A DNA stretch of 64,000 nt. Source: GWA2-66-18 sp964537395 (GTDB lineage: Bacteria > Elusimicrobiota > Elusimicrobia > UBA1565 > UBA9628). Numbering within the stretch: the stretch's first letter is position 1; each line of letters opens with the position of its first letter. Both the position numbers and the translations under genes were made by a program. The stretch is taken from NCBI GenBank assembly GCA_964537395.1, contig CAZIBN010000006.1, positions 1-64,000 on the forward strand, read 5' to 3'. Below are positions 1-6,903 of this stretch, piece by piece. The notes below the pieces were generated by a model. It saw only the letters and a program-made list of their open reading frames with translations, was not told the DNA's origin and ran no database searches.

Positions 1-5
1 CATGG

Positions 6-1337
6 CTAGAAGGAGTAGTTGATGTCCATGAAGACCGCCAGGCCTTCCCGGCCCACGCCGAAGTCGATGGAGCCGACGACCTGGGGCTTGGCGACCGCCC
101 GGATCGCGGCGCCGAAGACCGGGCGCGCGTAGCGGGCGGCGGCGCGGTTGGGATTGTCGAAGACCCCGCCCAGGCCGATGAAGGGCGCGAGTTGGATCTC
201 GGTCGTCACGCCCGCGGTCTTCTGCTCCAGGAGCTTGATGCGCTGCTCGATGTTGATCGCGGCCATGCCGCGGTCGACGTAGCGGCCGTCGCCGTAGGCG
301 CGCAGGCTGTACTTGCCGCCGAGGCGGGGCTGGATCCAGAACGGGGGCGTCGGGCCCAGGACCTGCTCGTATTTGGCCTGGATCGCGAGGACCTTGTCCT
401 TGTCGGATGTCCAGGGGCGGAACCAGCGCGCGTCGAGGCCGTAGCGGCTATAGTCGTATTGGCTTTCGTAGCCCCGGATGGCGTACTCGGCGAATGAATT
501 GACGTAGACGCCCCGGCCCGTGGTGACGCCGTGGTCGCGAGTGTCGTAATCGAGGCTGAAGCGGTTCTCGTTGGTCTGCTGAAATCGGCTCGAGGTCTGG
601 CCGGGGTAGGTGGTCGCGAAATTGGGAAGGTTCGGCAGCGCGCCTTCGGTGATGCGCCCGGCCTGGTAGTGCTTGGAGAAGTGGGCGCGCCACGGTGAGC
701 CGTGCGAGAACGGAGATCCGATGCCGAACTTGTACTGGGTGTACTCCTCGCGGTAGTTCGCCTCTCCCGTCTTGGAGGAATCGGGGCCGAAGCCGTAGAA
801 GCGTTGGCCCGCGTCCACGTTGTACTGCAGACGGGCGAAGACGTCGAAGTCGCTCCCGAAGATGCTGCCGTCCTCGTATTCGCCGAGCGCCTCGCTCTCA
901 TATCTCGAGTAGGAGGCGCGGCCGACGAACGTGGCGTCCTCCTGGGGATAGAAGTAGTAGCGATAGGTCGGAATGATCTGGAAGTTCCTGTTGTAGGTCA
1001 GCGAAGGAGCGTGGATCTGCTCGATGCGGTCGTCGGTCTTCCCTTGGATGACCCAGATGGGCATGACGCCGATGGTGACGCCGCGGTTGGGGTCCGTGTC
1101 GATGATCGGCAGACGGATGAACATGCCGCGCTTCAGCGGCTTGATCATCCAGCGGATGGCGCGGGGGGTCTCATCCTGCGAGGGTGCCTGCTGGACGGCT
1201 TTGGGAAAGTCCCGGCTGGGGATGACCTCCTCGGATTGGGGGGCATCGCTCATCACCGCCTTGGGCTTGTCGGCTGCGCCCGCGCCGATGGCGGCGCAGG
1301 CGAGTAGGAGCGCTAGACCCGTCTTTCTTGAGATCAC
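6..1337 (-). CDS. Outer-membrane beta-barrel protein (surface antigen/Omp85-type C-terminal barrel)
   Basis: Predicted outer-membrane barrel of 443 aa. I chose the GTG at 1337 because it gives a clean signal peptide (MISRKTGLALLLACAAIGAGA) and starts 17 nt after the queG stop; the open frame runs further back only as a shadow inside queG. The body alternates aromatic beta-strand segments (for example TYRYYFYP, FYGFGPDSS, SLDYDTRDH) and ends in the aromatic MDINYSF, the usual C-terminal beta-signal of barrels inserted by the Bam complex. Regions around GGKYSLRAYGDGRY resemble the last strands of the surface-antigen (bacterial Omp85/D15) domain. No POTRA domains fit in the short N-terminus, so it is more like a stand-alone barrel than BamA. 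Substrate is unknown. It is the last gene of the leftward series. Confidence 0.75.
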   Translation of the reverse strand: MISRKTGLALLLACAAIGAGAADKPKAVMSDAPQSEEVIPSRDFPKAVQQAPSQDETPRAIRWMIKPLKRGMFIRLPIIDTDPNRGVTIGVMPIWVIQGKTDDRIEQIHAPSLTYNRNFQIIPTYRYYFYPQEDATFVGRASYSRYESEALGEYEDGSIFGSDFDVFARLQYNVDAGQRFYGFGPDSSKTGEANYREEYTQYKFGIGSPFSHGSPWRAHFSKHYQAGRITEGALPNLPNFATTYPGQTSSRFQQTNENRFSLDYDTRDHGVTTGRGVYVNSFAEYAIRGYESQYDYSRYGLDARWFRPWTSDKDKVLAIQAKYEQVLGPTPPFWIQPRLGGKYSLRAYGDGRYVDRGMAAINIEQRIKLLEQKTAGVTTEIQLAPFIGLGGVFDNPNRAAARYARPVFGAAIRAVAKPQVVGSIDFGVGREGLAVFMDINYSF

Positions 1338-1354
1338 CGCGCGGATTTTATCAT

Positions 1355-2263
1355 TTACGCCGCGCCGGGCAACCTGGCCAGGCTCCAGCGCGCCTGCTCG
1401 GCGAGCAGCGCATCGGCGCCGGCCGCGTATTCCTCGAGGATCGGACGGTAGCGCTCGAGGCGGGAGTTGCCCATGGCGAGCAGGGCGTTGCGCGTCAGGC
1501 GCTTGCGCACCGCCCGTGCGACGGGCAGGCCCTTCATCCGGGAGCGCAGGCCCGCCGAGGCGGGGCCGGCGAGCTCCTCGAGGGGGATCTCGGTCGCGAT
1601 CTTCGCCGGCGGCAGCGCGCGCGCGGGCTTCTCGAAGCGGTTCCAGGGGCAGACCTCCTGGCAGATGTCGCAGCCGAACACCCAATCGCCGATCTTCTCG
1701 CGAAACGGCTCGGGGATGGTCCCCTTCGCCTCGATCGTGAAATAGGAGATGCATTTGGACGCATCGAGCACATGCGCGCCCGCGAACGCGTCGGTCGGGC
1801 AGGCGTCGAGGCATTTGGTGCAGGAGCCGCAATGATCGGGGCCGGCGGAGTCTCCCGGAAGGTCGATGTTCAGCGCAAGGCCGGCGATCAGGAAATAGGA
1901 GCCGATGTCGCTTGAGAGCAGCATCGTGTTCTTTCCCTGCCAGCCGAGGCCGGCGGCGGCGGCGTAGGAGCGCTCGAGGATCGGGCTCATGTCGCAGAAC
2001 GCCGCGCCGCGGGCTCCGGGCGCCGCCGCGGCCAGCCAGGCGCCGATCTCATTCATGCGGTCGCGCAGGATATGATGGTAATCTTCGCGGACTGCGTATC
2101 GTGCCAGGCGGCCGTGCCCTTCCTTCGACGCGGGCGCCGCTGACGAATCCGGCGCGCCATATGAGAAGCCGCACAGGAGGACGGACTTCGCCTCCGGCAT
2201 CCAGGCGCGGATATCGCGGCGCGGCTCCGTGTTGCGCGCCATGTAGGCCATCTCGCCGTGCAT
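1355..2263 (-). CDS. queG: Epoxyqueuosine reductase QueG
   Basis: Iron-sulfur, cobalamin-dependent enzyme that reduces epoxyqueuosine to queuosine in the anticodon of tRNAs. Two ferredoxin-type clusters are visible: CGSCTKCLDACP and CDICQEVCPWNRF. The C-terminus carries the HEAT-like segment typical of the longer family members. From the first ATG the protein is 302 aa, shorter than usual. The same frame stays open upstream and encodes a QueG-like N-terminus (LSPAELSSELKKRALGLGAD) back to a CTG at 2392 that overlaps the greA stop as CTGA. No ATG, GTG or TTG exists in that extension, so the real start may be this CTG, giving about 345 aa. It follows greA directly and is probably co-transcribed with it. 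Confidence 0.9.
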   Translation of the reverse strand: MHGEMAYMARNTEPRRDIRAWMPEAKSVLLCGFSYGAPDSSAAPASKEGHGRLARYAVREDYHHILRDRMNEIGAWLAAAAPGARGAAFCDMSPILERSYAAAAGLGWQGKNTMLLSSDIGSYFLIAGLALNIDLPGDSAGPDHCGSCTKCLDACPTDAFAGAHVLDASKCISYFTIEAKGTIPEPFREKIGDWVFGCDICQEVCPWNRFEKPARALPPAKIATEIPLEELAGPASAGLRSRMKGLPVARAVRKRLTRNALLAMGNSRLERYRPILEEYAAGADALLAEQARWSLARLPGAA

Positions 2264-2388
2264 GCCCGCGGCGAGCCAGGCGTCGTATGCGGGACCACCG
2301 GAGGAGGGGACCGCGGCGGTGATCGCGGCGAGGTCGGCGCCCAGCCCGAGAGCGCGCTTCTTCAGCTCCGACGAGAGCTCTGCCGGGC

Positions 2389-2859
2389 TCAGACGGTGCG
2401 CGCGACTTTGAGGATCTTGAACGTGCGCGGGCCGTTGGGGAGCTGGACCTCGACCGTTTCCTTCGACTTCCGGCCGAGAAGTCCGGAGCCGAGGGGGGAC
2501 TGGACGGAGATCTTGCCTTCGTTCGGGTCGGACTCGTCCTCACCGACGAGCGTGTACTCGACGGTGTCCCCGTCGGAGTCCTCGAGCTCCACGGTCGTGC
2601 CGATCGCGACCGTGTCCTTGGGGATGTTCATCTCCTCGATGATCTTGGCGCTCCCGAGCTTATCCTGGATCTGGCCGATGCGGCCCATGACCTCGCCCAT
2701 CTTCTCCTTGGCGGAGTGATACTCGGCGTTCTCCTTGAGGTCGCCTTTCTCCCGGGCCTCGCCGATGTCGAGCGAAAGCTGCGTCTTCTGCTTCATGAGC
2801 GCTTTCAGATCTTCCTGCAGCTTGAGGTGTCCGGCGCGCGTCAAATAGGTTTCGGCCAT
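2389..2859 (-). CDS. greA: Transcription elongation factor GreA
   Basis: Stimulates RNA cleavage by backtracked RNA polymerase. The 156-aa length is standard. The N-terminal antiparallel coiled coil carries the acidic tip region (EAREKGDLKENAEYHSAKE), followed by the C-terminal FKBP-like domain with GTTVELEDSDGD and SPLGSGLLGRKSKE. A GAGA-type Shine-Dalgarno precedes the ATG, and a TATAAT on the minus strand at 2903-2898 could be its own -10 box, giving a leader of about 30 nt. Its stop overlaps the probable CTG start of queG. Confidence 0.97.
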   Translation of the reverse strand: MAETYLTRAGHLKLQEDLKALMKQKTQLSLDIGEAREKGDLKENAEYHSAKEKMGEVMGRIGQIQDKLGSAKIIEEMNIPKDTVAIGTTVELEDSDGDTVEYTLVGEDESDPNEGKISVQSPLGSGLLGRKSKETVEVQLPNGPRTFKILKVARTV

Positions 2860-2897
2860 GGGGAGTCTCCAGAGAGAAAAGGGGGGGTGCGGCTGTA

Positions 2898-2903
2898 ATT
2901 ATA
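2898..2903 (-). promoter_or_regulatory. Possible greA -10 box
   Basis: Perfect TATAAT on the minus strand, 38 nt before the greA ATG and overlapping the birA stop codon. No convincing -35 lies 17 nt upstream, so this rests on the -10 match alone. Confidence 0.4.
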
Positions 2904-3453
2904 CGAAATTGCCCGCCCGCCGGGCGCGGGAAAGGCGGAGCATCGCGGCGCGCAGGACCGACGGCACCCCGACGAGCTTTTTATTCAAGGCATGCAGCGA
3001 GGTCGACCGCTTGAGCGGAGGCGCGTTGTTGACGTTGACGCCGAATCCGACGATGAGCCAATGCAGGCGCTTGGAATCTCCCGAGGCCTCGCACAGGATG
3101 CCGCACAGCTTGCGGGCCTTCCCGTCCGGGCACAGCGCGAGGACGTCGTTGGGCGGTTTCACGGATGTGGCCGCGCCGAAATCCCTTAAGGCTTCGGCCA
3201 GCGCCGCCCCGCAGGCGAGCGACAGCTCGCCGAGGCGGGACGGAGCGAACTTCGGGCGCAGCAGCCAGGAGGCGTACAGCCCGCCCGGCGCGGAGCGCCA
3301 TTTACGTCCCATGCGGCCTTTCCCCGCGGTTTGGGAGAGAGCCCAGACCAAAGTCCCGTCGGGGGCACCGGCCTCGGCGAGGCGGCGCGCCTCGCTCTGG
3401 GTCGAATCGACGATCGCCAGGCGCACGAGACGCTTGACGCCCGCGAGCTTCAT
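2899..3453 (-). CDS. birA: Biotin--[acetyl-CoA-carboxylase] ligase, short form
   Basis: Transfers biotin to the carboxyl-carrier protein. Only the catalytic domain is present (184 aa): no N-terminal DNA-binding HTH and a very short C-terminal SH3-like part, so it cannot be an E. coli-type BirA repressor. Family motifs are visible: VDSTQSEARR, the biotinyl-AMP loop GKGRMGRKW (usual form GRGRxGRxW), KPPNDV in place of KWPNDV, KLCGILCE and GFGVNVNN. It starts inside the nadC stop (ATGA overlap). Confidence 0.88.
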   Translation of the reverse strand: MKLAGVKRLVRLAIVDSTQSEARRLAEAGAPDGTLVWALSQTAGKGRMGRKWRSAPGGLYASWLLRPKFAPSRLGELSLACGAALAEALRDFGAATSVKPPNDVLALCPDGKARKLCGILCEASGDSKRLHWLIVGFGVNVNNAPPLKRSTSLHALNKKLVGVPSVLRAAMLRLSRARRAGNFV

Positions 3454-4292
3454 CGAAGGTCGAGGCCGAGGTCGAGGGCGGGCGCGCTGTGGGTCAGGCG
3501 CCCGATCGAGATGCGGTCGGGGCCGAGGCGCGCGAGCGCTCGCATCTCGTCGAGGCCCACGCCGCCGGACACCTCGATCTTAACGCGCGGGGCCAGGGCT
3601 CGGATGCGGGAGATCTCGCGACGCAGGCGCGGGCCGCGCATGTTGTCGAGGAGGATGACCTGCGGCTTCAGCGCCAGCGCGCGCGTCACCTGGGGCGCGG
3701 TGTCGCACTCGATGATCAACGGCATCCTGGGAAACGCGCGGCGTAGCCGCGCCGCGCCTTCCTCCAGGCTCTTGCCGAAATAATGGTTGTCCTTGACCAT
3801 CGCGACGTCATATAGCCCCAGCCGGTGGTTAAGGCCGCCGCCGCACACGACCGCGTATTTGTCGAGCGCGCGCCAGCCCGGCAGGGTTTTTCGCGTGTCG
3901 AGCACCTTCGCGCGCGTGCCGCGCACGCGGTCGGCGTAGCGGCGGGTCAGGGAGGCGACGCCCGACATCCGCTGCAGGAAATTGAGAGCGGTGCGTTCAG
4001 CCGTGAGCAGGCCGCGCCCGCCCGACACCGCCATGACCGCCTGGCCGGGGCGCACACGCGCGCCGTCGCGGGCGAGCATGGTCACGCGGGCGCGCGGCTC
4101 GCAGGCCTTGAAGGCGGCGGCCGCGATCTCGAGGCCGCAGACGACGCCGGCCTCGCGGCTGACGACGCGAAACTTGAGGCGGGCGTTTTGGGGAACGAAG
4201 AAGCGCGTCGTGACGTCACCTCCTCGGCCGAGGTCTTCCTTGAGGGCGTCGCGCAGCAGCGCGCGCCAGGCGGCGGGGGGCAGAAGCTTCAT
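3450..4292 (-). CDS. nadC: Nicotinate-nucleotide pyrophosphorylase (carboxylating)
   Basis: Quinolinate phosphoribosyltransferase, the step in de novo NAD synthesis that turns quinolinate and PRPP into nicotinate mononucleotide. The 280-aa length matches the family. Signature segments are present: LTAERTALNFLQRMSGVAS, the TRKTLPG..R..DKYAV..GGG..HR.GL active-site block, and VKDNHY. C-terminal EVSGGVGLDEM and DRISIGRLTHSAP are also typical. It overlaps DUF502 upstream and birA downstream by 4 nt each, suggesting translational coupling. nadA and nadB are not in the window. Confidence 0.96.
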   Translation of the reverse strand: MKLLPPAAWRALLRDALKEDLGRGGDVTTRFFVPQNARLKFRVVSREAGVVCGLEIAAAAFKACEPRARVTMLARDGARVRPGQAVMAVSGGRGLLTAERTALNFLQRMSGVASLTRRYADRVRGTRAKVLDTRKTLPGWRALDKYAVVCGGGLNHRLGLYDVAMVKDNHYFGKSLEEGAARLRRAFPRMPLIIECDTAPQVTRALALKPQVILLDNMRGPRLRREISRIRALAPRVKIEVSGGVGLDEMRALARLGPDRISIGRLTHSAPALDLGLDLR

Positions 4293-4879
4293 TTGTGGAT
4301 GGCGCCCGCCGAGAGCACCACCTGGATGCCCTGCTGAACGGTCATGCGGCTCGGGACGATCTGGTCGTGCGGGACGAAGATCAGGTCGCCGATGTAGACG
4401 TGGTTCGTGGGAACGTAGACCGAGGTGAGCTTCTTGGACTTGCCGTCCGGCAGGTCGAGGGTCATCTCCCCGGTGACGAAGCCGAGGCTGTAGACGCCGG
4501 GGCGGGGGAACTCGACCATGACGACGCTCTTAAAGGAAGCCTTGTTCGCGGGTGAAAAGGCCTCGGTCATCTGCTTGATCGTGCCGTACACCCATTTGAA
4601 CACGGGGATGCGCACCAGGATGTCCTCGGCTAGCTCGAGCAGGCGTTCGCCGACGACGTGGGAGGCCAGCATCCCGGCCGCGAGGATCAGGATGACGCCC
4701 GCGATGAGGCCCAGGCCCGGCAGGTGGAAGCCGAGCGTCGTGTCGAGGACCGGCGCCAAAGTCCGGTCCACCCCGCTGACGAAGCTCCACACCACGAGCA
4801 CGGAGAGCCCGATCGGGATCAAGGTGAAGAACCCCGAGATGAAATACCGCCTCAGCCGCGCCTGAATCTTCTGCCTCAA
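4289..4879 (-). CDS. DUF502 family membrane protein
   Basis: Member of the DUF502 family of small inner-membrane proteins of unknown function. About 196 aa from the TTG at 4879; the longer open frame would run into the amtB leader, so I prefer the TTG. Two transmembrane helices are clear: YFISGFFTLIPIGLSVLVV and the LPGLGLIAGVILILAAGML segment. Family motifs include IPVFKWVYGTIKQM, VVMVEFPRPGVYSLGFVTG and VYVPTNH...GDL.FVP. Divergent from amtB with about 40 nt between the two starts. Confidence 0.88.
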   Translation of the reverse strand: MRQKIQARLRRYFISGFFTLIPIGLSVLVVWSFVSGVDRTLAPVLDTTLGFHLPGLGLIAGVILILAAGMLASHVVGERLLELAEDILVRIPVFKWVYGTIKQMTEAFSPANKASFKSVVMVEFPRPGVYSLGFVTGEMTLDLPDGKSKKLTSVYVPTNHVYIGDLIFVPHDQIVPSRMTVQQGIQVVLSAGAIHK

Positions 4880-4919
4880 CGACCCTATGGTATCATACCG
4901 CCCGTTCCCCGGAGGTGCG

Positions 4920-6236
4920 ATGGAGAAATACAAGAAGGAATGGGTCGTCTCGCTGGGCCTGCTGCTGCTGACCGCGGTCGCCGGCCTGATCTATGGCTCG
5001 TATCCCGCCCCCGCGCCCGCAGGCGCGGCGCCGAGCGTGCCCGGCGACGTCGCCTGGATGCTCACCGCCACCGCTCTCGTTTTGTTGATGACCCCCGGGC
5101 TCTCGTTCTTCTACGGCGGCATGGTCCAGCGCAAGAACGTGATCTCCACGATGCTCCAGAGCTTCATCGCGATGGGTGTGGTCAGCCTCCTTTGGGTCGT
5201 GGTGGGCTTCAGCCTCGCCTTCGGCGACTCGTTCGGCGGCTTCGTCGGGAATCCCTTGACCTACTTCATGTTCCGCGGCGTCGGCGGGGCGACGCATCCG
5301 GCTCTCGCGCCCACCATCCCGCTGGCGCTGTTCGCGCTGTTCCAGCTCAAGTTCGCGATCATCACGCCCGCCCTGATCACGGGCTCGTTCGCGGAGCGCG
5401 TGCGCTTCATGAGCTACCTGATCTTCATCGTGCTCTTCACCTTGCTCATCTACTGCCCGGTCGCGCACTGGACCTGGCATCCGGAGGGGTTCCTAAGGAA
5501 GTGGGGCGTCCTCGACTTCGCCGGCGGCACGGTCGTCCATATGACCGCGGGGTTCGCGGCGCTGGCGGGTGCGATGTTCCTCGGGCCGCGCAAGCAGCAC
5601 GCGCCGGGCGTCAGCCATGTGCCGGCGAACATACCCTTCGTCCTGCTCGGCACCGGCATGCTGTGGTTCGGCTGGTTCGGCTTCAACGCCGGCTCGGCGC
5701 TGGCCGCCAACGAGACGGCCGTGCTCGCGTTCATGACCACCAACACCGCGTCGGCCTCCGCGATGCTGGCCTGGGTGCTGTTCGACGCCGTGCGCGGCCG
5801 CCGGCCGTCGGCGCTCGGCGCCTCGGTCGGCGCGGTCGTCGGCCTCGTGGCGATCACGCCCGCCGCCGGCTACGTCAGCGTCGGGCAGAGCCTCGCGATC
5901 GGCGCGATCGCGAGCCTGGTCAGCAACATGGCCGTGCACCGGAAGGCGCGCACGAACCTCGACGACACGCTCGACGTGTTCCCGTGCCACGGCGTGGGCG
6001 GCATCGTCGGCATGATTTCTACCGGGATACTCGCCGAGAAGGTCGGCCTCATCCACGGCGATCCGACGATCTTCCTCCGTCACCTGGCCGCGATCCTCAT
6101 CGTCGGGGTCTACTCCTTCGGCGGGTCGTGGCTCATCTACAAGGTCTGCGATGCGGCGATCACGCTCCGCGTCCGCCCCGAGCAGGAAGCGGCCGGCCTC
6201 GACGTCAGCCAGCACGCCGAAAGTTACTCCGCGTAG
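4920..6236 (+). CDS. amtB: Ammonium transporter (Amt/MEP/Rh family)
   Basis: Inner-membrane ammonium channel of 438 aa. The start is fixed by a perfect GGAGGTG Shine-Dalgarno just before ATG 4920. Hallmarks are TPGLSFFYGGMVQRKNV, the DFAGGTVVHMTAGFAALAG block containing the first pore histidine, GFNAGSALAAN, and the CHGVGGIVGMI segment with the second pore histidine. Roughly eleven hydrophobic helices are visible. No glnK/PII gene adjoins it, which is unusual for Amt genes. Confidence 0.96.
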   Translation: MEKYKKEWVVSLGLLLLTAVAGLIYGSYPAPAPAGAAPSVPGDVAWMLTATALVLLMTPGLSFFYGGMVQRKNVISTMLQSFIAMGVVSLLWVVVGFSLAFGDSFGGFVGNPLTYFMFRGVGGATHPALAPTIPLALFALFQLKFAIITPALITGSFAERVRFMSYLIFIVLFTLLIYCPVAHWTWHPEGFLRKWGVLDFAGGTVVHMTAGFAALAGAMFLGPRKQHAPGVSHVPANIPFVLLGTGMLWFGWFGFNAGSALAANETAVLAFMTTNTASASAMLAWVLFDAVRGRRPSALGASVGAVVGLVAITPAAGYVSVGQSLAIGAIASLVSNMAVHRKARTNLDDTLDVFPCHGVGGIVGMISTGILAEKVGLIHGDPTIFLRHLAAILIVGVYSFGGSWLIYKVCDAAITLRVRPEQEAAGLDVSQHAESYSA

Positions 6237-6277
6237 CGGCGCGAATGGCGCTCTGATCATCCTTGTCATTATTGCTA

Positions 6278-6306
6278 TTGACAAATATCAGCGAAGCTGA
6301 TAAAAG
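6278..6306 (+). promoter_or_regulatory. Consensus promoter with operator-like palindrome in the spacer
   Basis: TTGACA (6278-6283), a 17-nt spacer and TAAAAG (6301-6306). The spacer and -10 contain the perfect inverted repeat TATCAGC-GAA-GCTGATA (6286-6302), where a repressor could block polymerase. It would drive the small ORF at 6343 or an ATG at 6318. The same palindrome could instead act as a weak terminator for amtB, but no T-tract follows. Confidence 0.55.
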
Positions 6307-6342
6307 ATGTTAGGTTTATGAAGGCCGTCGTACGGAGCGCGC

Positions 6343-6480
6343 GTGATCGCCAAACTTTTGATGCCCTGGATGTTCGTGAGCCGCAAGCTGGGCTGGACCC
6401 CGTTCGCGAAGGTCCGGCGGGAAGGCTACATCCTGCGCGCGCGCCGCAAGATCCGCCGCGTCATCGTCCGCCCGGCTTAG
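6343..6480 (+). CDS. Possible 45-aa basic small protein
   Basis: Short open frame from GTG 6343 to TAG 6480 downstream of the consensus promoter. The peptide begins VIAKLLMPWMFVSRKLGW and ends with an Arg-rich tail (RARRKIRRVIVRPA), so it is short, hydrophobic at the N-terminus and strongly basic at the C-terminus. No Shine-Dalgarno is clear. An alternative overlapping frame from ATG 6318 encodes 66 aa without recognisable features. It is convergent with the XRE gene, 4 nt away, so a toxin-like partner role is conceivable but unproven. Confidence 0.3.
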   Translation: MIAKLLMPWMFVSRKLGWTPFAKVRREGYILRARRKIRRVIVRPA

Positions 6481-6484
6481 GCGG

Positions 6485-6775
6485 TCAGCCGCCGGCCCAG
6501 ACGTTCGTGTGCCGATGAATCGGCTTTATTTTCTCGGCGTTGCGTTCCGCCAGGGCGTCTCCGAGCTGCAGGCGCGGCTTCGGAATGACCAGCAGATCGC
6601 AAAATAGCGCATCGAACAGCTGCCGTAACGTCGGGAGTTCGGCCTCAACCTTGCCGAGCTCGATGCGCGCGATCTGGCTTTGATCGAGCACGCTTCTGCG
6701 GGTAAGCTGCGCCTGGCTCATCCTTAATTTTCCGCGCAACGCGCGCACGTAGTAGCCGGGGGGCGCGCGCGACAT
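6485..6775 (-). CDS. XRE-family helix-turn-helix regulator
   Basis: 96-aa protein with a Cro/C1-type HTH at about residues 12-55: RGKLRMSQAQLTRRS...QSQIARIELGKVEAELPTLRQLFDAL. The C-terminal part (LLVIPKPRLQLGDALAERN) is short and may mediate dimerisation or partner binding, as in many antitoxin-type XRE proteins. A 19-bp palindrome sits just upstream of its start. No typical toxin gene is directly upstream; the only neighbour is the small convergent ORF. Confidence 0.8.
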   Translation of the reverse strand: MSRAPPGYYVRALRGKLRMSQAQLTRRSVLDQSQIARIELGKVEAELPTLRQLFDALFCDLLVIPKPRLQLGDALAERNAEKIKPIHRHTNVWAGG

Positions 6776-6797
6776 AGCCGCGGGAGAGTCTTGGCAT

Positions 6798-6845
6798 GCC
6801 CTTGTGCTGAGTAAGGTATCTAAATGCCTTGCTCAGCACAAGGGC
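6798..6845. repeat. 19-bp inverted repeat upstream of the XRE gene
   Basis: Arms GCCCTTGTGCTGAGTAAGG (6798-6816) and its complement (6827-6845) match at 18 of 19 positions around a 10-nt AT-rich loop. It lies 22 nt before the XRE start and 58 nt after the uvrB stop. It may be the autoregulatory operator of the XRE protein or a uvrB terminator; there is no T-tract, which favours an operator. Confidence 0.65.
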
Positions 6846-6903
6846 GTCAAGGGTGCTGCCTGCCGGTAGCTCATGAGAAGCATCCCGGAGCCGCCTGGCC
6901 TCG

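Noticed and set aside
4658..6256. 532-aa open frame over amtB in another frame
   Set aside because: It is an Arg-rich shadow; the amtB frame carries the full transporter motifs and a perfect ribosome site.
6798..6845. CRISPR repeat
   Set aside because: Single palindrome, no regularly spaced copies and no cas gene.
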